Positions 15,806 to 24,489 are shown, numbered from the stretch's first letter. The stretch: DNA of 64,000 nt from Candidatus Calditenuaceae archaeon (GCA_025059595.1 JANXDI010000029.1:62001-126000); one strand, 5' to 3'. The notes: a model not told the origin generated them from the letters alone. A program made the numbers and translations.

Positions 15806-17149
15806 GTGAAGATAGTCATAATAGGAGGGGGAGCGGCTGGGGCCTCAGCCGCTGCTCGAGCCAGAAGACTTGCTCCAGAGGCAGAAATAACCCTCATAGA
15901 GTCTTCAAGCATGATCACTCACGCCCCCTGCGGCATACCCTACGCAATAAGTGGAATCGTTCCATCCTACAAAATGCTCAAGACATATGACGTGTCGCGA
16001 TTCACCTCTGAAAGGAGGATAAACGTCCTCACGCAGGCCACAGCACAGACAATCGATGTTGAAGACAGAACAGTTAAAGTAAGCGTGAATGGTAGGCTTG
16101 AGAAGCTCAAGTGGGACGCCCTCATCATCGCCACCGGAGCCAAACCGCTCATCCCTAAGCTGGAGGGAATCGAAGAGGTGTCACCCATAACGCTCAGACA
16201 TCCGGAAGACGTGGCCTCTGTTAAGGCGAGGCTTGAGAAGGCGAGGAAAGTAGCGGTTGTGGGTGGTGGATATATTGGGGTGGAGGTTGCCGAGGCACTC
16301 GTCGAGCTCGGAAAGGAGACTATGCTCTTCGAGATGATGGACCGGCTGCTTCCAGCTTCGATTGATAGGGAGATTTCTGAGATTCTTGAGGCGGGGATGA
16401 CGTCTGCGGGTGTTGACCTTCACTTGAGTGAGCCTGTCCGCTCCTTCGCAAGGAGGGAGGGAAAAGTCGTGCTAGCTACGGATAAGGACGAGTATGCGGT
16501 TGATGATGTCGTGCTGGGAATTGGAGTGAAGCCCAACGTAGAGTTAGCTGTAGAAGCCGGTGTCAAGCTCGGCGTAACAGGAGCAGTCTCAACAAACGAA
16601 TACATGGAGACGAATGTAGAGGGGGTATTCGCGGCAGGCGACCTAGTTGAGAAATATCATCTCGTGCTACGGAGGAAGTCATGGATTCCACTCGCCCCGG
16701 CTGCCAACAAGGAAGGGCAGGTCGCAGGCGCGAACGCAGTCAAGCCCGGCTCTCTAAGGATGAGGGGCATAGTGGGCACATCCGTGACCAAGTTCAAAGA
16801 GTTATACGTGGCGAGAACCGGCCTCTCTCAAGTAGAGGCTGAGTCGAATGGCTTCAAAGTCGAGTCAACTCTGATCACGGCCCGCAGCAGGGCCGGCTAC
16901 TACCCTAGAGGAAGAGATGTTACGGTGAAGATGGTCGTCGAGGAGAAGTCAGGTAGGATACTTGGCGTTCAGGCAGTTGGGTTGGACCCTGTCGTTGCGT
17001 CCTACGCGGACATCGCCGCATTAGCCGTGGAGAGGGGTCTGTCAATCGAAGATCTCTTCCTCAGCGATTTGGGCTACATGCCCGCCACCGCGCCGGTCTG
17101 GCACCCCCTAATCGTAGCGGCGAGAACACTCTCCAAAGGGCGCTTCTAA
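15806..17149 (+). CDS. FAD-dependent pyridine nucleotide-disulfide oxidoreductase, CoA-disulfide reductase/NADH oxidase-like
   Basis: 447 residues, the usual length. N-terminal FAD motif VIIGGGAAGASAAARARR, then HAPCGIPYAISG, the single redox-active cysteine of the CoA-disulfide reductase/NOX/persulfide reductase subgroup. A second Rossmann motif for NAD(P)H reads VAVVGGGYIGVEVAEAL, and the FAD-binding VEGVFAAGDLVE precedes the C-terminal dimer domain. It reduces CoA disulfide, polysulfide or O2 with NAD(P)H. The second Cys pair of classical disulfide reductases is absent, as expected. GTG at 15806, about 50 bp after the amidohydrolase stop. Paralogues differ in substrate, so the exact reaction is uncertain. 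Confidence 0.87.
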   Translation: MKIVIIGGGAAGASAAARARRLAPEAEITLIESSSMITHAPCGIPYAISGIVPSYKMLKTYDVSRFTSERRINVLTQATAQTIDVEDRTVKVSVNGRLEKLKWDALIIATGAKPLIPKLEGIEEVSPITLRHPEDVASVKARLEKARKVAVVGGGYIGVEVAEALVELGKETMLFEMMDRLLPASIDREISEILEAGMTSAGVDLHLSEPVRSFARREGKVVLATDKDEYAVDDVVLGIGVKPNVELAVEAGVKLGVTGAVSTNEYMETNVEGVFAAGDLVEKYHLVLRRKSWIPLAPAANKEGQVAGANAVKPGSLRMRGIVGTSVTKFKELYVARTGLSQVEAESNGFKVESTLITARSRAGYYPRGRDVTVKMVVEEKSGRILGVQAVGLDPVVASYADIAALAVERGLSIEDLFLSDLGYMPATAPVWHPLIVAARTLSKGRF

Positions 17150-17152
17150 ACA

Positions 17153-17224
17153 AGCCCGGGAGGGGATTCGAACCCCTGTAAAGCGGCTCTGCAGGCCGCC
17201 GCCTAGCCACTCGGCCACCCGGGC
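17153..17224 (-). tRNA. tRNA-Cys (anticodon GCA)
   Basis: The 72-nt reverse complement gives acceptor GCCCGGG/CCCGGGC, a three-pair D-stem GCC/GGC, anticodon stem GCGGC/GCCGC with loop CUGCAGA (anticodon GCA), T-arm AGGGG-UUCGAAU-CCCCU and discriminator U73, the identity base for Cys. No intron and no encoded CCA. Confidence 0.95.
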
Positions 17225-17289
17225 CCAAACAAAAAGAAAAAGCCACCAAGTTAAAGTTTTAACCCCGACCACACCAAGACCCCCCAACA

Positions 17290-17299
17290 GTTTATACCC
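17290..17299 (+). promoter_or_regulatory. TATA box for tRNA-Leu
   Basis: GTTTATACCC is centred about 31 bp before the first base of the tRNA at 17325, consistent with a short 5' leader removed by RNase P. Confidence 0.5.
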
Positions 17300-17364
17300 T
17301 AGGCATCCGAGGAAAGAAATTGAGGCGGGGGTGGCCGAGCCAGGTCAAAGGCGGCGGGCTTAAG

Positions 17365-17380
17365 ATCACGGAGATATGAG
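17365..17380 (+). other. tRNA-Leu intron 1 (position 37/38)
   Basis: 16 nt at the canonical site next to the anticodon. The exon bases CUUA (17359-17362) can face UAUG (17375-17378) as the central helix with one U-U mismatch. AGA (17363-17365) and AGA (17379-17381) form the two three-base bulges, cut after the second base, and UC/GA closes a five-base loop. Because AGA is repeated, the alignment alone cannot fix the junction; the bulge rule does. Confidence 0.8.
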
Positions 17381-17394
17381 ACCCGCTCCCGCAG

Positions 17395-17416
17395 GCCAGA
17401 AGAACCCTGGGCGGAT
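17395..17416 (+). other. tRNA-Leu intron 2 (variable arm)
   Basis: 22 nt at a non-canonical site. Central helix CCGC (17389-17392) with GCGG (17411-17414), all four pairs Watson-Crick. Bulges AGG (17393-17395) and AUG (17415-17417), each cut after its second base. Intron helix CCAG/CUGG closes a 7-nt loop, and the outer helix CUC/GGG is in the exons. Joining the exons restores a normal tRNA-Leu variable arm. Confidence 0.83.
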
Positions 17417-17615
17417 GGGTTCGTGGGTTCGAATCCCACCCCCCGCAGCTCCAACAAAGCAGCACAGTTGGGCGGCCTTGAGAAGGACTTCACTTATTAT
17501 TACAACCCACACTTCAGATCACTTCTGGTGATAAGATACCCCTATTTAGTCTTGGGCAGGCGTGTTGTTATAATCAGTTTTTTAAAATCTCGTTATATGG
17601 GTAGGTTGATACAAA

Positions 17616-18035
17616 ATGCCTGAAGAGATTAAGAGGCGAGTTTTATTCGTATGTGTTGAGAATAGGTTTCGGAGCCAAGTCGCTGAGGCATACTTCAACA
17701 GATATGCCCCAGAGGGATGGGTTGCTGTTAGCGCGGGAATAAGGCCGTCTAACAGCGTCCACCCGAAAGCGGTTGAACTCATGCTAGAGGAGGGCATCGA
17801 CATAAGCGCCAAGAAACCACGATATCTTACTAGGGAGCTCCAAGAAGAGGCCGATCTCGCGGTCATCGTTTGTAGCGGAGACGAGTGCCCAGTCGTCTTC
17901 GCCAAAAAAGTTCTGGTATGGGGCATCCCTGACCCCGCAGACAAGCCGTATGACGAGGCAAAGAAGTTAAGAGACGAGATCAAGACAAGGGTCCTGAACT
18001 TGATAAAGAGCCTCAAAGAAGGAGCAGGGAGTTGA
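17616..18035 (+). CDS. ArsC-type arsenate reductase / low-molecular-weight phosphatase family
   Basis: 139 residues. The N-terminal P-loop is CVENRFRSQ (C13, N16, R19, S20), the CxxNxxRS form of thioredoxin-coupled arsenate reductases. C86 and C91 (VCSGDECPVV) lie where that family keeps its relay cysteines, although five rather than seven residues apart. DPAD (106-109) supplies the catalytic Asp. The protein would reduce arsenate to arsenite or act as a tyrosine phosphatase; the extra cysteines favour the reductase. ATG at 17616 with an AT-rich TTTTTTAAAA element about 30 bp upstream. The arsenite-type permease candidate in this window (29618) is far away, so no ars operon is implied. Confidence 0.82.
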   Translation: MPEEIKRRVLFVCVENRFRSQVAEAYFNRYAPEGWVAVSAGIRPSNSVHPKAVELMLEEGIDISAKKPRYLTRELQEEADLAVIVCSGDECPVVFAKKVLVWGIPDPADKPYDEAKKLRDEIKTRVLNLIKSLKEGAGS

Positions 18036-18258
18036 GTCCACAGAACCCCTTATTCGCCCGCCTGATTGCGGTTAAACCTAAATCAGCTATCGGAGAAATC
18101 TAATACAAAAGCAGCAAAGCCCTTAAGCAGCACGAAAGAACGAGCGAATGTAAGCCTGAACTCGGTGAGTAAGGATGGGCGGGTTCTTCGACTCAACCCT
18201 GCTTAAGCACAAAATACACGTAAGGACGATACATGCTACTTCTTCAATAGCCCTCAGA

Positions 18259-19212
18259 CTATTTTATTTGAAAAACTCTTGATGGGTTATCTATCAAGAC
18301 TCTCTCTACAAAATCGCGGCCAAGCCCTCTCCCAAGCAATAATGGGATAAACTCCTTAACAAGGTATGAATATCCTCTAATGTTGCCGCCGCGAGGCTCT
18401 CCAACGTTATACCACCCCGAGTCTTGAGATAAAAGGAGCTGCCTCTCAAAGCCATGTTCACGCACAAATAACACCAACCTCAAGCTCCTCTCAACTGTCG
18501 CCTCACGAATACCATCATACGATACCCACGCTCCCTGCCGTAAAATCTCTAAATGCACGCCTAAATCATCGATAGCGTCACTATGCGCGACTATCAATTT
18601 GCTTAAATCCAATCCCTCACTATCAGCTATCCTCAATAATTCTAATGCCGCCACTCCGTGGGCCGTATGACAGACTATTGCCGCGCCAGTCGCAATACTA
18701 CAACGTGCGGCTGCCTTCACAATTTTTTGCTGAATCGGGACGATATGTCCCGGGTTTACGGCAATTTTAATAAAGCCAGCCTTAATCGGAAACCTCACCT
18801 CAGAATTAAACCTCGCCCTCACTATCTCATCCTCCACCCCCTCCTCTATCTCACGAGCCCAGCACTCCATTAAGTCGTCCGCTGAATATTCAAAAGCATA
18901 CCTTGGAAGATAAGGCTCCTTATACAACCCCGTGTTGGTGAGGATATGGATGCCTGAAGACCTTGATAAATCCGCGAGCAGTCGAGGGTCCCTGCCGATG
19001 AACGCTGGCGTGCAATCCACGAACCCTCTCACACCTAACTTATGGATCTCATTCAAGTAGGGAAGCATAGTGTCAAGGACTTCTTTGAGGTCGTAACGGT
19101 CTCGACTAACCTTGTCTGCTCCAATAAAATCGCAAATTATGTGCTCATGGGTTAGAGCCAGACCGAATTCTGCTGCTGAAATATCGCCGAGAACTGTTCT
19201 AATCTTGGGCAT
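18259..19212 (-). CDS. Phosphotriesterase-like metal-dependent hydrolase
   Basis: 317 residues, family length. The binuclear metal site is complete: LTHEHI (H22, H24), IKIAV with the carbamylatable lysine (K149), CHTAHG (H182), VAHSDA (H210) and SQDSG (D264). Phosphotriesterase-like proteins include lactonases and phosphoesterases; archaeal members are often lactonases. The ATG at 19212 starts MPKIRTVLGDI, as expected (TVLGxI strand). It is a single minus-strand gene with a 220-bp gap after the ArsC-like gene and a 257-bp gap before the first MFS gene. With nearby transporters, an alcohol dehydrogenase and a dipeptidase it may belong to a small catabolic island. Substrate unknown. Confidence 0.86.
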   Translation of the reverse strand: MPKIRTVLGDISAAEFGLALTHEHIICDFIGADKVSRDRYDLKEVLDTMLPYLNEIHKLGVRGFVDCTPAFIGRDPRLLADLSRSSGIHILTNTGLYKEPYLPRYAFEYSADDLMECWAREIEEGVEDEIVRARFNSEVRFPIKAGFIKIAVNPGHIVPIQQKIVKAAARCSIATGAAIVCHTAHGVAALELLRIADSEGLDLSKLIVAHSDAIDDLGVHLEILRQGAWVSYDGIREATVERSLRLVLFVREHGFERQLLLSQDSGWYNVGEPRGGNIRGYSYLVKEFIPLLLGRGLGRDFVERVLIDNPSRVFQIK

Positions 19213-19430
19213 GAAGTGATTATCGTCAGCCGAAAATTTAAAAATTTGTTAGGGTTATATCTAAATCTCAGCTAACTGCATTTTGACGCAGGTCAGAGGC
19301 GAGGTCTTATAGTGTGGTGGGAGATGACTGAAGACTTGATGCATTCAGGTCACTTATCCAGCCAAACTTAAAGCGATAGATGAGGAAAGAAGCATTTACA
19401 CATGTTGCGAAGTTAATGCTTGTGGGTGGA

Positions 19431-19440
19431 AAGTTTAAAT
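19431..19440 (+). promoter_or_regulatory. TATA-like element for MFS transporter 1
   Basis: AAGTTTAAAT is centred about 34 bp before the ATG at 19470. The rest of the 257-bp gap upstream shows no recognisable RNA or open frame. Confidence 0.4.
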
Positions 19441-19469
19441 CAGGAAGTAATCAATAATGGGCCGACCTA

Positions 19470-20738
19470 ATGGCTTCAAGGACCATGCATACAGTACCGT
19501 TAATCTGCCTTGGTTTCACAACGGCGACTTCTTTACACTTCACAATCTTTGGGGCGGCTCTACCACTCATTGTCTCAGAGTTGAAACTCGATTATGGCTT
19601 CGTGGGATACCTAGTTGGGGCTTGGATTTTTGTCGCGGCCTTAGCGCCCCTCATGTTTGGAAGGGTATTGGACAAATTGAATCCTATTAATAACGTAAAA
19701 CTAATCCTCGTGCTGGCGTCCTTCTCTTCCATTCTCATGGCATATTCACACGACCTAATCACGTTGAATGTTGCAAGAATAATCATAAGCTTCCTCTTCC
19801 CCTTTGTTTGGCCGATAAGCTCGAAGCTAGTCGCCCTATATACCAGTAGCCAAAGATACGGCTACTCAACCGCCGTATACAATGCAGGCTCCTTGATTGG
19901 GCTGGCGATGTCATACGTCCTAATGGCTCTCTCTAATTATGATTGGAGGCTAGCCTCCCTTATCGCAGGCCTCTCAAGTTTATTCTATATCCCGATTCTG
20001 CTCGCTGTCTGGAAATTCACGATTCAATATAGTCCGGAGATACGAGTAAGGGCATCCTGGAAAGTACAGACTGGCGAGACTGACGATCAGCAAGCCTTGT
20101 TTAAAGCATACATGAGGATGGCCATCCTCCTTGCTTTGGCGCACTTCTGCGCCATCTACACTTGGCACCTCCTACTTACGTGGCTTTCAACCTTCTTGGT
20201 CGGTGAGTTAAGCTTCAGCTACACAGACATCGCGGTCTACTTTTCCTCCATTACATTAATCTCATGCGTTCTGGAAATCTTTGCGGGCGTATATTCAGAT
20301 AGGGTTAAGAGGCAGAGGGGGAGGCTGCTCATTCTTTTCCTTGGCTTGCTCCCGTCAGGCCTCCTTCTCTACCTATCTGTCGAATATATCGCGTCACCCA
20401 CTACCGCGCTGCTGTTCATATCCCTGGCGACACTCGCGTGGAGAATCTCATCACCTTCATTCTGGTCAATAATTAACGACATCATTCCCGCGAACTATCT
20501 TGGTCGCGTCAGCTATATCTACGTCTCAGGGGCACCGCTTTCGGGCATAGCCTCATCCATAATAACAGGCAATATAATTTCAGCGACAGGTTCTGTGCGA
20601 ATCGCAGTATTTATATCATCAATTTTCACTATACTTTCGCCAGTAATCTACTTTATCGCGGCAAGAATCGGTTACGGGCTGAAATCAAGAGTTCGGTTTG
20701 CTCCCACCGCGTTAGGACAACCTAAGCCTTTTAGTTAA
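19470..20738 (+). CDS. MFS transporter, copy 1
   Basis: 422 residues with about twelve hydrophobic segments and an MFS-like basic loop after segment 2 (GRVLDKLNP, the D-R/K-x motif region). A second basic loop after segment 8, YSDRVKRQRGR, repeats the pattern, as expected for the two-lobe major facilitator fold. It moves an unknown small molecule across the membrane. It is clearly paralogous to the gene at 22056: both share CLGFTT, FGAALPLIVS, FPFVWPISS, QRYGYSTA and the ending YFxAARIGYxLKSR. ATG at 19470. The pair flanks an alcohol dehydrogenase gene on the opposite strand. Confidence 0.88.
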   Translation: MASRTMHTVPLICLGFTTATSLHFTIFGAALPLIVSELKLDYGFVGYLVGAWIFVAALAPLMFGRVLDKLNPINNVKLILVLASFSSILMAYSHDLITLNVARIIISFLFPFVWPISSKLVALYTSSQRYGYSTAVYNAGSLIGLAMSYVLMALSNYDWRLASLIAGLSSLFYIPILLAVWKFTIQYSPEIRVRASWKVQTGETDDQQALFKAYMRMAILLALAHFCAIYTWHLLLTWLSTFLVGELSFSYTDIAVYFSSITLISCVLEIFAGVYSDRVKRQRGRLLILFLGLLPSGLLLYLSVEYIASPTTALLFISLATLAWRISSPSFWSIINDIIPANYLGRVSYIYVSGAPLSGIASSIITGNIISATGSVRIAVFISSIFTILSPVIYFIAARIGYGLKSRVRFAPTALGQPKPFS

Positions 20739-20827
20739 CGAGATGTGCTTAAAAAGCCAAAGTGTAGAGCAGGATATCGAAAAAGAAACAGTTGTTCAAG
20801 CGGGTTCTACGGTTTATGGGTGCTATT

Positions 20828-21841
20828 CTAAGGTGTTAGAACAGCTCTACCAACCAATTCTCCAGTCTTCAGCATGTTTAATGCCTCGTTGACCCTCTCG
20901 AGCGGGAACCTCTTAGTAACCAGCTTGACTTTGCCTTGTCTCGCCAGCTCCACCAAATCCGCCAGTTCAAGATAGTTTCCCACCAAGCTTCCCTCAACGG
21001 TCAGCTCGTTTGCTATCATGTCCTGAGACTTGACATTTATTACGCCGCCATATCCCACGACGACGACCTTTCCACCCTTCCGAAGAATTCTGATACACGT
21101 ATCATGCGTGCTCTGAACACCCACGAGGTCCATGGCCACATTAACTCCCCGCCTTCCGGTAATCTCAAAAATCTGCCTGACAGGGTCCTCTCTCGCGTTT
21201 ACCACGTAGTCCGCGCCAAGTTGCTCAGCAAGCCTAAGCTTACCCTCAACTACATCTATCGCTACTATGTAGGCGCTTGACATGAGCTTGAGCAGCTGAA
21301 CAGCGATATGCCCGAGTCCACCAATGCCGACAACAGCGACGAAGGAGCCAGGATACAAGCCAATAGAGGCCTTCTTCACCGCCCTCATCACCGTCAAACC
21401 CGCATCCGCCATCGGAGCTATTTCAGCTAGGTCAAGCCCCTCAGCCTTTACGAGAGACCTAGCGGAGGTCAGCATGTACTCGGCAAATCCACCATCCCTT
21501 CCCATACCCACGAACTCAAGATTCTCACAATACATGTCCTCTCCTGCGCGGCACGCCCTGCAGACGCCGTCCGTCATCGCCGGATGTATGATTACGGGGT
21601 CTCCCCGCTTGAAGCCCTCAACTGCGTCCCCTACCTCTTCAACTATTCCCGCGTTCTCATGACCAAGTGTGCGGGGAAAAGAGACCTGCCACATGCCCTC
21701 AACAACGTGTAGGTCTGTATGACAGACCCCCGCACCCTTTACGCGCACTACAACGTGGTCGGGCTTAGTTATCCTCGGATAATCAACCTCCACGATTTTC
21801 AGCGGCTCATGATACCCAAATAGTCTGGCAGCCTTCATCAT
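20828..21841 (-). CDS. adh: Zinc-dependent alcohol dehydrogenase
   Basis: 337 residues of the medium-chain dehydrogenase family. Catalytic zinc site: GVCHTD (C40) and GHEN (H61, E62). The structural zinc lobe reads D91-x2-C94-x2-C97-x7-C105, so one of the four ligands is Asp instead of Cys, a substitution of the kind known in archaeal ADHs. The NAD(P) motif is VVGIGGLGHIAVQ, and AIDVVEGKL, with Asp after the second strand, favours NAD+. It oxidises a primary or secondary alcohol or reduces an aldehyde. The ATG at 21841 starts MMKAARLFGY. It is encoded between two paralogous transporters on the opposite strand. Confidence 0.9.
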   Translation of the reverse strand: MMKAARLFGYHEPLKIVEVDYPRITKPDHVVVRVKGAGVCHTDLHVVEGMWQVSFPRTLGHENAGIVEEVGDAVEGFKRGDPVIIHPAMTDGVCRACRAGEDMYCENLEFVGMGRDGGFAEYMLTSARSLVKAEGLDLAEIAPMADAGLTVMRAVKKASIGLYPGSFVAVVGIGGLGHIAVQLLKLMSSAYIVAIDVVEGKLRLAEQLGADYVVNAREDPVRQIFEITGRRGVNVAMDLVGVQSTHDTCIRILRKGGKVVVVGYGGVINVKSQDMIANELTVEGSLVGNYLELADLVELARQGKVKLVTKRFPLERVNEALNMLKTGELVGRAVLTP

Positions 21842-22018
21842 TATTAACCCGCATTTTTTAGCTAAATAAATTTTTACAAAAATGGTGAATTGAGTGTCCC
21901 TCGATCTACGTTACACTAGAAGGTGAGGATATTTTTCTCAAATCTATCGTTATGTCATTCTTGTCCCGATTCTATCTATACTGGAGAAGGATGCATAGTA
22001 AAAGGTCCGTTGGTCAAC

Positions 22019-22028
22019 ACATATATTG
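22019..22028 (+). promoter_or_regulatory. TATA box for MFS transporter 2
   Basis: ACATATATTG is centred about 32 bp before the ATG at 22056. It lies across the in-frame codon at 22026, which would otherwise extend the protein by ten polar residues, so 22056 is the better start. Confidence 0.5.
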
Positions 22029-22055
22029 TCGTGTAGTGATAATCACGTTTCGACG

Positions 22056-23288
22056 ATGTCGTCGAAATTAACACATGCAATAGCTTTGATGTGTCTAGGC
22101 TTTACTACTATGACGTCGCTTCAGTTCAGCGTTTTTGGAGCAGCCCTGCCTCTCATAGTCTCTGATCTCAACATAGGTTACGGTTTTATGGGTTTACTTA
22201 TAGCAGCGTGGACGGTTGTCTCAGCCCTTACGCCACTCATCCTTGGAAGGTTGATCGACAGGCTTCCACCATTATGGATAATAGTGTTGGTCCTGCTAAT
22301 CTCTACCCTTTCATCTATATTGACGGCATACTCCTACGACCTAACCGTCTTGAACTTAGCGAGAATTCTGTTGAGCCTGTCTTTCCCATTTGTCTGGCCA
22401 ATAAGCTCTAGGCTCGTGGCAGCATATGTGAGCAGTCAGAGATACGGATATTCCACAGCCATCTTCAATACAGGCTCTATGATCGGCTTCGCTGCGTCTT
22501 ATATCGTCATGGCTTTAGCCTATAATGACTGGAGATTCGCCATGGTGATGGCCGGCGTGGTTACCTTGGCATACATCCCAATAATTATCATTGCTTGGAG
22601 AGCATTTCTGGGGAGTGGACTCGATATTGGTCGCAATATTGAGCGCCAGACTGTCAGCGTGGAGGCTGGTCGACAAGAGGTTCCGCGAGGTGTCGTCGAT
22701 CGAATCGGAATTCTTCTCTCACTCGCTCACTTTTGTGCTCTATACATGTGGGGAATACTCATCACTTGGCTCTCCACGTTTCTAGTCTACGAGTTGAGGT
22801 TAAGCTACAGTGAAATAGCGCAGTTTCTTTCTCTAGTCACGGTCGTCTCATCGATCCTTGAGGTTTCAGCAGGTATCTACTCTGACAGGATGGGCGGTTT
22901 GAAGGGCAGGGCGCTCATCCTCTTCCTGGGGCTAACGCCATCAGGTATCCTTCTCTTACTCGCAGTAGAGTTTGCCGCCTCCTCACCTACGGCATTGGTA
23001 CTTGTCTCTCTAGCTGCTCTCGCCTGGAGAGTCTCTACTCCCTCTTTCTGGTCAATAATCAACGATGTCATTCCACCAAAATACTTAGGGAGAATAAGCT
23101 ACATGTATGTCTCCGCGGCCCCGCTCTCAGGTATAGCGTCCTCCACAATAACCAGCGCTATAATAACCTTTACAAACTCGGTAAGGCTTGGAATGCTTAT
23201 CTCCGCAGCAATCACGTCGGCATCGCCCATAATCTACTTTGTTGCCGCTCGGATAGGATATGAGCTTAAATCGAGAGAGCATGTCTAA
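22056..23288 (+). CDS. MFS transporter, copy 2
   Basis: 410 residues from the ATG at 22056, twelve hydrophobic segments, close paralogue of the gene at 19470. The shared blocks cover the whole length, from SLQFSVFGAALPLIVSDL at the N-terminus to YFVAARIGYELKSR at the C-terminus, including the loop YSDRMGGLKGR. The two genes therefore arose by duplication, not fusion or partial copying. The two central cytoplasmic loops differ most (residues about 185-215), which may reflect different regulation or substrates. It is followed by a convergent M19 dipeptidase gene. No marker of mobility (inverted repeats, transposase) is seen around either copy. Confidence 0.88.
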   Translation: MSSKLTHAIALMCLGFTTMTSLQFSVFGAALPLIVSDLNIGYGFMGLLIAAWTVVSALTPLILGRLIDRLPPLWIIVLVLLISTLSSILTAYSYDLTVLNLARILLSLSFPFVWPISSRLVAAYVSSQRYGYSTAIFNTGSMIGFAASYIVMALAYNDWRFAMVMAGVVTLAYIPIIIIAWRAFLGSGLDIGRNIERQTVSVEAGRQEVPRGVVDRIGILLSLAHFCALYMWGILITWLSTFLVYELRLSYSEIAQFLSLVTVVSSILEVSAGIYSDRMGGLKGRALILFLGLTPSGILLLLAVEFAASSPTALVLVSLAALAWRVSTPSFWSIINDVIPPKYLGRISYMYVSAAPLSGIASSTITSAIITFTNSVRLGMLISAAITSASPIIYFVAARIGYELKSREHV

Positions 23289-23339
23289 CCGCTTAATTTT
23301 TAACAGCATCATTGTCCGACTCGGCGTAAATGTTTTAGA

Positions 23340-24407
23340 TTAGCTGAATGTGGTCGCCCTCCAGTTAGCGGCATTGGCTTCAATGACTCTAAATGCATTT
23401 TTATACGCGATTCTCTCTATGTCCTGTCTTGAGAGTCCCCTTCCCTCAAGCTCGCTCCAAAGGTTGCCAAGCTTTGTGATATCCTCCAACCCTCTCGGCT
23501 CCTCTACGTGGAGTAGGCCAAAAAAGTCTGTCCCTATAGCGACCAGCTCCACCCCGAAGTTTTCCACGATATACATGACGTGGTCGGCCACCCGTTTCAC
23601 ATCAGCAAGAGGTCCTATCGTAGGCTGAATCATTGTTATTCCAATTACACCTCCATTCTTTTTTAACGCATCAAGTTCCTCATCGTCAAGATTCCTCACA
23701 TGGTGATGGACGGCCGAGGCGTTGGCATGACTTACAATCGCCGGAAGCTTTGAGACCTCGAGTGCCTCTATTGTGCTTTTTTTGCTTGCATGTGCCAAGT
23801 CAACGATTACGCCGAGCTCGTTACACCTCTCAATCAGCTCGACTCCATCACCTGTTAAGCCGTAATCCCGCTTCGACATGCATGTCGCCGCATACTTGTT
23901 ATCGAAGTTCCAAGTCAGCTGTAGAGAGCGGACACCCAGCATGTAATAAAGCTCCACATCCTCAAAATCTTCTAAGGGCTCAGCCCCCTCAATAGCTATC
24001 AAAAACCAGATCTTATTCACCTCTTCTACTCTCCTCAAGTCTTCCTTGGTCAGCAAGACCGCTAAATCTCTCCTGTATCTTGAGACCAAGTTATAGTATG
24101 TTTTAATATGTTCAAGTGTTATCATGGTGGGGGAGCGTATCCTCATCGCGCCGACCTTTACTCCGTATCCGGAAACCTGCTGCTTAAGTCTTGATAAGTT
24201 TTGGGAAGGTATTATGTGGGCTATTGAAGAAAAAACGACCTTAACGTTTGCCCTCTTGAATTTTGGAATATCTCCGTGCCTCCCCTCCATGTCAAGGTCA
24301 AAGTCCTCTGGCCTGAACCTCAAGCCGTATCCGCCTAAAAAGTAGTAGAGGGAGATGTCCTCATGCAGGTCTATTATAGGTGAATTAAAATCTGAGCCAC
24401 CGGTCAC
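23340..24407 (-). CDS. Membrane dipeptidase (peptidase family M19)
   Basis: 355 residues. The M19 zinc ligands are recognisable: IIDLHEDIS (H-x-D), the bridging Glu in LIAIEGAEPL, VDLAHAS and IVSHANASAVHHHVRN, and IGTDFFG near the end. Renal-dipeptidase-like enzymes hydrolyse dipeptides, including those with D-residues, and some act on lactams or related amides. No signal peptide is seen, so it is likely cytoplasmic in spite of the family name. The start is a GTG at 24407 (MTGGSDFNSPIIDLHED). It sits next to the second MFS gene (convergent, 50 bp apart) and may process a compound that transporter imports; that link is inference. Confidence 0.86.
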   Translation of the reverse strand: MTGGSDFNSPIIDLHEDISLYYFLGGYGLRFRPEDFDLDMEGRHGDIPKFKRANVKVVFSSIAHIIPSQNLSRLKQQVSGYGVKVGAMRIRSPTMITLEHIKTYYNLVSRYRRDLAVLLTKEDLRRVEEVNKIWFLIAIEGAEPLEDFEDVELYYMLGVRSLQLTWNFDNKYAATCMSKRDYGLTGDGVELIERCNELGVIVDLAHASKKSTIEALEVSKLPAIVSHANASAVHHHVRNLDDEELDALKKNGGVIGITMIQPTIGPLADVKRVADHVMYIVENFGVELVAIGTDFFGLLHVEEPRGLEDITKLGNLWSELEGRGLSRQDIERIAYKNAFRVIEANAANWRATTFS

Positions 24408-24489
24408 ACGAATTCAGAATTGGGTCACTGTTTTAAACGTTTCATCCAACCTCTGAAAGGGTTGCGGCATGGGTCGAGGGGGTGTTGCC

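Larger units (their letters stand above)
17325..17447 (+). tRNA. tRNA-Leu (anticodon UAA) with two introns
   Basis: Acceptor GCGGGGG/CCCCCGC with discriminator A, D-arm with GGUCAAAGG, anticodon stem GCGGG/CCCGC with CUUAAGA loop (anticodon UAA, 17361-17363), T-arm GUGGG-UUCGAAU-CCCAC. The 123-nt gene is 38 nt too long for a class II tRNA-Leu. Removing 17365-17380 (16 nt, canonical 37/38 site) and 17395-17416 (22 nt, in the variable arm) leaves an 85-nt molecule with variable arm UCCCGCAGGGGUUC, the normal archaeal form. Exons: 17325-17364, 17381-17394, 17417-17447. Both junctions can be drawn as bulge-helix-bulge elements. No CCA is encoded. Confidence 0.92.

Noticed and set aside
18036..18258. 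Small RNA in the gap after the ArsC-like gene
   Set aside because: An inverted stretch and isolated CTGA boxes are present, but no paired C/D boxes, tRNA fold or other family signature could be found.
19470..23288. Mobile element as the source of the MFS duplication
   Set aside because: No transposase, terminal inverted repeats or target duplications were seen around either copy; an ordinary old gene duplication suffices.
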